A stretch of DNA of 64,000 bases. It comes from Nereida sp. MMG025. Its GTDB lineage: Bacteria; Pseudomonadota; Alphaproteobacteria; Rhodobacterales; Rhodobacteraceae. The position numbers and the translations under genes are program-made. The stretch spans positions 496,001 to 560,000 of the forward strand of contig NZ_JAKFZN010000001.1 of assembly GCF_021654165.1 (NCBI RefSeq). The letters are read 5' to 3'. Shown here piece by piece: positions 58,096-64,000 of this stretch (its first letter is position 1; each line of letters begins with the position of its first letter). The notes beneath the pieces are model-generated. The model worked only from the letters and a program-made list of their open reading frames with translations, made no database searches and was not told the DNA's origin.

Positions 58096-61000
58096 TCAGT
58101 TTCGTTGAGGGGGCGCACGGCGGAAAATTTCGCGGAACATGCCAGGGGTGAAAACTGAAAGCGGGTTAACCACAACGCGCGGCTGGCTGGAAGAGCCGCG
58201 CAAAGTAAAGTTGAACCCGATGAGCCCCTCGCCGCGTCGCGTAAATATCTGCCCGATACCGTTCAGGGCATAAAGCGGCGAGACAACGCCCTGCATATCC
58301 ATCGCGCCGTCGGCCAACCTGTATCTGCCATCCATCGACAGGCCAATCGATGGCCCCGTTGCCGAACTGGAAAACACTGTCAGGTTTGAAGGGCTCAAAC
58401 GAAAGGAGGCATCCACCGAGGTAAACAAAATCCCACCACTGCCCATCTGATCAAGCAGGCCAATGACGCTTATTGCGTTCAGAAGGCTTGCCAAAGCAGG
58501 GGCTTCAAAAACCCGTGTGTTTGTGACCTTGAGCACCCCGTCATATGTCCCTTCGGCCCCTGTCGGCTGCAAGGTCAGATCCAGCGTGCCACCGCGTGCT
58601 TGCCGAAGCAGATTGGCGCCGCGCGCCGCAGCGCCGGCATCGCTTGACTGGATGCGGATGGCTGTCCCCTGTGGTCCGGGAACCAAGGTGCCCGTAATCG
58701 CTGCCCCGCCATTCACCTGCCCCCGAAATTTGCCATTAAACGCGCCGCGCGTGCTCAGATCACCACGCATGTTCGTCAATGTGATACCATCGCTCAGGAT
58801 CAATCGGTCCAGCGCCAAAGTGATGGGGCCACCATCCGAATTGCCGCCTGAGGTGCCCAAACTGGTTTGCCGCAGATCTAACGTGCCACCGCGAATTTGG
58901 ACCGCAGGCGTGGCCCCGACCCCGCGGCCCGTAAGCGTGACAGGTGCATCAAGCCAGTTGCCGACCCGCAGCCGATTAAACTGCGCCGTTTGCAATCCAC
59001 CGTTGGGCGAGACCGTGATTGTGCCTTGCGCGTCCAGGCCAGCGGCACGCAGCACAAGCCGATCAATCCGCGGCGGCGTGCCAAATCTGCCGTCGACCTC
59101 CAGCGTCCCTGTTTGGTTGCGCCCCTTGCGCCAGCTCAGCGCGGGAATTGATAACCTGACACCGCCAAGATCCGAGCGCAGCTGATAGCTGCCACCACCG
59201 TCTGCCTCTAATGACGCCGTTAGTCGCGCGCGTCCTGCGCCGCGCAGCGCACCATCAGGCAATGCGATGTTGAAGGTATCTAAAAACCGTTCGTCCAAGA
59301 CGACATCGGCAGACAACGCGCTGGTGCGCGACCCGTCAAACTGTTGCGACCAGCGCACCTCGGCTGGCAAACGCGATAGCAGAACGCCGCCTTCCACCGA
59401 CATGCCTTGGGGCGCGACCTGAATGTTCAGGGCTTGCGCCGTCAGGGTCCGATCCTCGATCAATTTGGTGGTTGTGACCTGCTGCAAGAGTCCCCGCACC
59501 GCATAATCGACATCATCGGTGCCAATTTTCTCTGCCAACGGTAAGGACAGATCCACATCCAGCCGCGCCCGCCCATCTGCAAGATCGACCGGCTGATCGT
59601 TTTTACGCATCAATTGCAGCGGCTCCTGATCGATCAACGACAGGGCTGCGGTGATCGTGCTGTCTGTTTTCAAACGAATCTCAGCGGGTGGATCACGCAT
59701 AAACAAGTTGGCGATACGCATGTCCGAACCAGCGATTTGAATACGTCCCCCGCGCGGCGCAGTCACGAACCCTTTGTCCAAAGCAAGCACAAAGCGCTCA
59801 CCTTGAAGCGTCGCAAAACCCGCACCACCTTCGATTGGTGGCATCTGGGCCATAAAACGGACATTTGCGTCTGAAAACTCGAAGCTGCTTTCGACAACAG
59901 GCTCTGCATTCGGGATCAGTCTGAGCGCCATGCCTGCGTTAAAAATCTCTCCACCCAGAAGGTTTTGGTCGAACCATGCACGGGTCTGCGGTTTTGCGTT
60001 GGCAGGCCAAAGATCCATCACCGTGCGTGCCGCGATACGCTCAACCACCGTATCCAGCGCGACCGACCAGCCATCGATGCTCACAGCGACTTTGCCTTTC
60101 GTTCGCAGCACAGGGGCGTCGGTCTCGCCAAGATCGGGTATGGCAAAAGCGTCGCCAATATCCAGTGTGAACGGGTCCAGCGCCAAACGGAAATCAATCG
60201 CGGCATCCTTGAACGTGGGCGCATTTCGAAACAAACCTTCGGGATTGGCCACCAGTTCGGAGAACTGAAATTGCCCGACCACGTCTTGGGGAAATCCATC
60301 TTGGAAAGCGCCGAGATAGGCAGTGCCCGATGCCAATGCGGAGAGCGTGTCGCTGCGCAACGCAAGTTCATCGAACGAAAGGCTTTGAGCGGCTGGATCA
60401 TAGGTGAAATACGTGCGCGCGCCCTCAAATCGGATGGGGCGTGCGCCATCTTGGGGCGAAAGCGATCCTTGCGAGATATCCAGAGTTGCAAAGACAGTGC
60501 CAATGGTGCCTGCCGTATCCAGATCAAATCGCATGGCCCCAGACAGGGGGGCGTCCAGCACAGAAAGCCATGCCATCGCGGGCACCTGACTGGCAATCAG
60601 CTGTGCAGGCGCCGACACTAGGTTGACCCCAACCGTTCCACCAGATGTAACACCATCAGGCTGACGCGGTGCCTCATAGGTGATCTCCATCGTGGTGACA
60701 TCGACCCCACCCGACAACACGGCAATGTCTGTGCGCAGGCGAATGCCCTGCCTGTCCTGCTCGGCCGTAATGCGCCCGCCATCGGCCACCAAAACCTGTC
60801 CTGAAAGCGCATCCACATATCGCAGCGTCACGCCTTCAACAACAACGGCATCAATGGTTTGGGTTGTTTCCAATGAAAACAGGCTATTGATTTCATTTAT
60901 AAAATCACCAAATTGCAGGGCTCTTACGGCAGAGGTGTCTTCCCCGAAAGATACATTGAACCGCCCCTCTTCATCGCGGCGCAGGTTCATCTGCAATCCA

Positions 61001-61416
61001 GTAAGCTCGACCCGTTTTGCCTTGATTTCTCCGCGCGGCAAGGCACGCCGAAGCAAATCGATGCGCACGTCAGCAAGGCGGGCCACTGTTCCCGTTTCGG
61101 CGAACGCAAGGCGGATGTCCTGCAGTTGAATGTGGGTGTGAAGTTCGCGGTCCAGAACCACACTAATCTCGCCGATCTCCACATCCCCATTTTCAAGCGC
61201 ATCGGAAAGTTGCGACTGAACTTGCGCTTTGAGCCAGTCAGGCGCGGGTATCGGGCGGTCAATGGAAACCACCACCGCCAAGACCAAACCGACACAAAAC
61301 AGAACCAGCATTGAAAAGAACAACTGCACAGCACGCACACCAAACCACGCGCGCCGCGGGCGATTGGGCTGTGTCACCTCTTCTGGTGCGCCTTGTGCAG
61401 ATGTTTCGTCGTTCAT
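58096..61416 (-). CDS. Large AsmA-like/YhdP-type envelope protein (DUF3971)
   Basis: A 1106-residue protein with one N-terminal membrane helix (about residues 28-50) and a long beta-rich periplasmic region, ending in the AsmA-like C-terminal domain (ALNGIGQIFTRRGEGLIGFNFTLRG). YhdP-family proteins form hydrophobic grooves that carry phospholipids between the two membranes (recent knowledge of the family). The C-terminal motif is intact. queA follows closely on the same strand; no functional link is implied. Confidence 0.85.
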   Translation of the reverse strand: MNDETSAQGAPEEVTQPNRPRRAWFGVRAVQLFFSMLVLFCVGLVLAVVVSIDRPIPAPDWLKAQVQSQLSDALENGDVEIGEISVVLDRELHTHIQLQDIRLAFAETGTVARLADVRIDLLRRALPRGEIKAKRVELTGLQMNLRRDEEGRFNVSFGEDTSAVRALQFGDFINEINSLFSLETTQTIDAVVVEGVTLRYVDALSGQVLVADGGRITAEQDRQGIRLRTDIAVLSGGVDVTTMEITYEAPRQPDGVTSGGTVGVNLVSAPAQLIASQVPAMAWLSVLDAPLSGAMRFDLDTAGTIGTVFATLDISQGSLSPQDGARPIRFEGARTYFTYDPAAQSLSFDELALRSDTLSALASGTAYLGAFQDGFPQDVVGQFQFSELVANPEGLFRNAPTFKDAAIDFRLALDPFTLDIGDAFAIPDLGETDAPVLRTKGKVAVSIDGWSVALDTVVERIAARTVMDLWPANAKPQTRAWFDQNLLGGEIFNAGMALRLIPNAEPVVESSFEFSDANVRFMAQMPPIEGGAGFATLQGERFVLALDKGFVTAPRGGRIQIAGSDMRIANLFMRDPPAEIRLKTDSTITAALSLIDQEPLQLMRKNDQPVDLADGRARLDVDLSLPLAEKIGTDDVDYAVRGLLQQVTTTKLIEDRTLTAQALNIQVAPQGMSVEGGVLLSRLPAEVRWSQQFDGSRTSALSADVVLDERFLDTFNIALPDGALRGAGRARLTASLEADGGGSYQLRSDLGGVRLSIPALSWRKGRNQTGTLEVDGRFGTPPRIDRLVLRAAGLDAQGTITVSPNGGLQTAQFNRLRVGNWLDAPVTLTGRGVGATPAVQIRGGTLDLRQTSLGTSGGNSDGGPITLALDRLILSDGITLTNMRGDLSTRGAFNGKFRGQVNGGAAITGTLVPGPQGTAIRIQSSDAGAAARGANLLRQARGGTLDLTLQPTGAEGTYDGVLKVTNTRVFEAPALASLLNAISVIGLLDQMGSGGILFTSVDASFRLSPSNLTVFSSSATGPSIGLSMDGRYRLADGAMDMQGVVSPLYALNGIGQIFTRRGEGLIGFNFTLRGSSSQPRVVVNPLSVFTPGMFREIFRRAPPQRN

Positions 61417-61487
61417 CTCTTTATATTCCTAGGAACAACACTAAAACGAAAGGGGAATAGATATCATACCATCACGGAGATCGCCTC

Positions 61488-61949
61488 ATGCCTGACATCG
61501 GCCAAGCTGCACCAGACTTCAACCTTCCGCGTGACGGTGGTGGAACATTATCTTTGGCGGATTTAAAAGGACAAAACATCGTTTTGTACTTCTACCCGCG
61601 TGACGACACACCCGGCTGCACGAAAGAGGCAATCGCCTTTTCAGAACATCTGGACGCTTTTGAGGCCGCCAACACAGTGATTGTCGGCGTGTCCAAAGAT
61701 AGCGTCAAAAAGCATGACAAATTTCGCGACAAACATGGATTGAAGGTCGCTTTGATCAGCGATGAAGAGGGCGACGTGTGTGAACGTTATGACGTCTGGA
61801 AAGAAAAAAGCATGTATGGCAAAACCTATATGGGCATTGAACGGGCCACGTATCTGATTGATTCCGAAGGACAAATCGCACAAGTGTGGCGCAAGGTGAA
61901 AGTGCCGGGCCACGCAGATGCTGTTTTGGAAGCCGCGCAAGCGCTTTGA
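61488..61949 (+). CDS. bcp: Thioredoxin-dependent thiol peroxidase (BCP)
   Basis: Atypical peroxiredoxin of 153 residues that reduces hydroperoxides. Peroxidatic Cys44 is in DDTPGCTKEAIAF. The E. coli resolving cysteine five residues later is replaced by Ile49, while Cys98 (DEEGDVCERYDV) could take that role. YMGIERATYLID completes the family pattern. It is followed two bases later by the DUF455 gene, probably cotranscribed. Confidence 0.94.
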   Translation: MPDIGQAAPDFNLPRDGGGTLSLADLKGQNIVLYFYPRDDTPGCTKEAIAFSEHLDAFEAANTVIVGVSKDSVKKHDKFRDKHGLKVALISDEEGDVCERYDVWKEKSMYGKTYMGIERATYLIDSEGQIAQVWRKVKVPGHADAVLEAAQAL

Positions 61950-61951
61950 CC

Positions 61952-62788
61952 ATGACCACCCTGACACAGATGGCATGCGAGGTTCTGACAACCGCGGATG
62001 CAAAGGAAAAAACACGGCTTTCGCGGCGGCACGCCAAGACTTGGTTTGAGGCGCGTAAAGCCAACAAACCCATCCCGATCGGAATGGCTGAACCACCTTT
62101 GCGCCCTGCCCGACCCGCCAAGCCAGACCTGCTGCACCCACGTGATGTGCCGCGCCGTGGCCCCGGCACGCCCGAAGGACGCACGGCAATGTTGCATGCC
62201 GTCGCGCATATCGAACTGAACGCCGTTGACCTGCATTGGGATATTATCGCGCGGTTCGGCGGGCGCGTGGATTTGCCGATCGGGTTTTATGACGATTGGG
62301 TCAAATCCGCGGATGAAGAAAGCAAGCACTTCGGCCTTCTGTCGGACTGTCTGGCGCGCTACGGATCACAGTACGGCGATCTGGATGCGCATGCTGGCAT
62401 GTGGGCCGCCGCAGAGGACACTGCACAAGACCTGCTTGGGCGGCTGGCCGTGGTGCCAATGGTGCTGGAAGCGCGTGGATTGGACGTCACCCCCGGGATG
62501 ATAAAACTGTTCAAGCAGGCCAAAGATATGGACGCCGTGAACGCGCTGGATGTGATCTATTCCGAAGAGGTGCACCACGTGGCCTACGGATCAAAATGGT
62601 TTCACTACTTGTGCGGGCGTGATGCGCTTGACCCGACGCCCACTTTTCATGGCTTGGTCAGGCGGTATTTTCACAGCACACTCAAGCCGCCTTTCAACGA
62701 AGAAAAACGCGCCGAGGCAGGCCTGCCGCCTGATTTTTACTGGCCACTGACCGACGCGGGCGAGATACCTGCGCCAAAGGTTCCCTAA
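61952..62788 (+). CDS. DUF455 ferritin-like protein
   Basis: A 278-residue protein of the DUF455 family, with a ferritin-like diiron signature spread across HAVAHIELNAVDLHWD and SADEESKHF plus the later SEEVHHVAYG. Function is not known; a metal-dependent oxidase or hydroxylase is inferred from the fold. The ATG at 61952 is the natural start (MTTLTQMACEVL); the open frame runs upstream into bcp. It is two bases after bcp. Confidence 0.88.
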   Translation: MTTLTQMACEVLTTADAKEKTRLSRRHAKTWFEARKANKPIPIGMAEPPLRPARPAKPDLLHPRDVPRRGPGTPEGRTAMLHAVAHIELNAVDLHWDIIARFGGRVDLPIGFYDDWVKSADEESKHFGLLSDCLARYGSQYGDLDAHAGMWAAAEDTAQDLLGRLAVVPMVLEARGLDVTPGMIKLFKQAKDMDAVNALDVIYSEEVHHVAYGSKWFHYLCGRDALDPTPTFHGLVRRYFHSTLKPPFNEEKRAEAGLPPDFYWPLTDAGEIPAPKVP

Positions 62789-62965
62789 CCGCGCTGATCA
62801 CGTCGGCGAAAACCTGCCCGTTTCCGTAGCGTTTTCACCCTCAAGCCCTTCGATTCACTCAAATTTGTTGCAGCATGGACGGTGGATTGTTACACCCCAC
62901 CCACGCGGTCCGTTTTGGGGAACGAGGCTAGTGAAGTTGGGACACTAAAAACGGGGCAGTCACCT

Positions 62966-64000
62966 GTGAAGCCATCAATCTTGAACCGTATCAATCACGG
63001 CTTGGAACGTATCTTGCCCGAACGCCGGCTTTTCTTGCGCTCGGACACCGAAACGCGTTTCATCCTGATGAAACCTTTGACGCAGCTTGTTGCGTTGGCA
63101 GGCAGCTCGGCGATTATCGCTTGGAGCATCTTTGCAACCGCAATCCTGATAATGGACAACATCGGCGCGGGTAATTTTCGGGATCAAGCCAAACGTGACC
63201 AGGCCTTTTACCAAGCTCGCCTGAACGAACTTGCATCAGAACGAGACACACGCGCAGGCGAAGCGATTGCGGCACAAGAACGGTTCAACGCCGCGCTGAA
63301 CCAGATTTCCGACATGCAAACGCAGCTTCTGGCCACCGAAGAACGCCGCCGCGAGCTTGAGATCGGCATGGAGGCGTTTCAAAAGACTTTGCTACGTGTG
63401 TCCGAAGAGCGTGACTTTGCAAAAGGCGCGTTGGAAAACCTGACCGCCTCGCTTGAGGGCGAAAACGGTGCGGCGCAAAACCCGCTTGTCCAAGCACGTG
63501 ATCTGGAGACGACCGTCGATTTTCTGGCAGGTGCGTTGTCTGATACGGCCACCGAACGTGATACCGTTGTGGCGGATGCGCAGGCCGCTTTGATTGCCGC
63601 CGATGAAATGGCAGCAGAGATCAAAGTGCTTGAGGACCGCAATGACGAGATTTTCCGCAGCCTCGAAGAAGCAATGACCGTCTCTGTTGCGCCGCTTGAT
63701 AAAATGTTCCGCCAAGCGGGCCTGTCTACAGACAACCTGCTGCGCGAAGTTCGCCGCGGTTATTCTGGTCAGGGCGGTCCTCTGACGCCACTGTCGTTTT
63801 CAACAAAAGGCGAAGCCGATCCCAACGCCGCGCGTGCCAACGACATCATGAGCAAACTGGACCGGCTGAACCTATACCGAATCGCCGCTGAAAAAGCGCC
63901 CTTCGGAATGCCCGTCAAAAGCAATTTCCGCTTCACATCAGGCTTTGGGCCGCGTTGGGGCCGCATGCACAATGGCACCGATTTCGCGGCGCCTATTGGC
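62966..64000 (+). CDS. M23 metallopeptidase with DUF5930-type N-terminus (incomplete at window end)
   Basis: A GTG start at 62966 (VKPSILNRINHGLERILPERRLFLRSDTETRF) opens a frame running off the end (345 codons seen). It has one membrane helix (about residues 43-65), a long coiled coil (about 75-200) and the start of the LytM/M23 domain with MHNGTDFAAPIG, which carries the first zinc ligands His and Asp. This layout is shared by cell-wall hydrolases or their activators in Rhodobacterales. The catalytic HxH part lies beyond the window. GGGG lies about ten bases before the GTG. Confidence 0.85.
   Translation, partial: MKPSILNRINHGLERILPERRLFLRSDTETRFILMKPLTQLVALAGSSAIIAWSIFATAILIMDNIGAGNFRDQAKRDQAFYQARLNELASERDTRAGEAIAAQERFNAALNQISDMQTQLLATEERRRELEIGMEAFQKTLLRVSEERDFAKGALENLTASLEGENGAAQNPLVQARDLETTVDFLAGALSDTATERDTVVADAQAALIAADEMAAEIKVLEDRNDEIFRSLEEAMTVSVAPLDKMFRQAGLSTDNLLREVRRGYSGQGGPLTPLSFSTKGEADPNAARANDIMSKLDRLNLYRIAAEKAPFGMPVKSNFRFTSGFGPRWGRMHNGTDFAAPIG

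Noticed and set aside
1-64000. tRNA, rRNA or CRISPR
   Set aside because: Intergenic regions were read for cloverleaf-like dyads and regularly spaced repeats; only the palindrome arrays and operators listed were found.

Overview
The window looks like chromosome from a marine alphaproteobacterium of the Rhodobacteraceae/Roseobacter group. The evidence is the gene neighbourhoods (trpG-trpD-trpC-moaC-moeA-lexA; argC-ccmE-ccmF-ccmH with a gene-transfer-agent-type holin and endolysin inside; queA next to a large AsmA-like protein), the high GC content, and GAAC-N7-GAAC SOS boxes typical of alphaproteobacterial LexA. The genus cannot be fixed from this sequence. No rRNA, tRNA, CRISPR array, intact insertion sequence or prophage was seen.

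Layout. 1-15.3 kb: gpt, an aminotransferase, a PpiD-type folding factor, trpE, a divergent polysaccharide deacetylase on the other strand, then the tightly overlapped trpGDC-moaC-moeA run, SOS-controlled lexA, comEC overlapping the lexA tail, and gltX. 15.3-19.8 kb: citrate synthase, an acidic membrane-anchored RTX protein behind a CtrA-like box, an alternative oxidase whose ribosome binding site lies in a long palindrome, and a PaaG-like hydratase/isomerase. 19.9-27.1 kb (minus strand): ccmH, ccmF, holin, endolysin, ccmE, argC, murI and a lysophospholipid acyltransferase. 27.1-34.1 kb: a fused indolepyruvate:ferredoxin oxidoreductase-type enzyme, a divergent LysR regulator with a palindromic operator between them, a candidate small RNA and structured leader, then purL. 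34.1-36.4 kb: bolA, a small membrane protein, grxD, an AT-rich orphan, zapA and a coiled-coil partner. 36.5-44.2 kb: transketolase and two different gap paralogues, both behind TGTTAGCG..TAACA-type operators, enclosing an accessory stretch with an Imm11-like membrane protein, IS-end-like repeats and a LysE-type exporter. 44.3-46.5 kb: small uncharacterised genes, a DUF1127-like 50-residue protein and coaD. 46.5-49.3 kb: a CBS protein and a valine-catabolism pair. 49.3-61.4 kb (minus strand): SOS-boxed uvrA, two MFS transporters, a dihydrolipoamide dehydrogenase, a DUF924 protein, queA and an AsmA-like giant. 61.5-64 kb: bcp, a DUF455 ferritin-like protein and the start of an M23 peptidase running off the end.

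Most of the window is housekeeping: tryptophan, molybdopterin, purine, arginine, peptidoglycan-precursor and CoA biosynthesis, central carbon metabolism, cytochrome c maturation and DNA repair. The less ordinary material is in the intergenic sequence (palindrome arrays, SD-hiding structures, paired operators) and in small or AT-rich orphan genes. Coordinates use my chosen start codons, which in many cases lie inside longer open frames.
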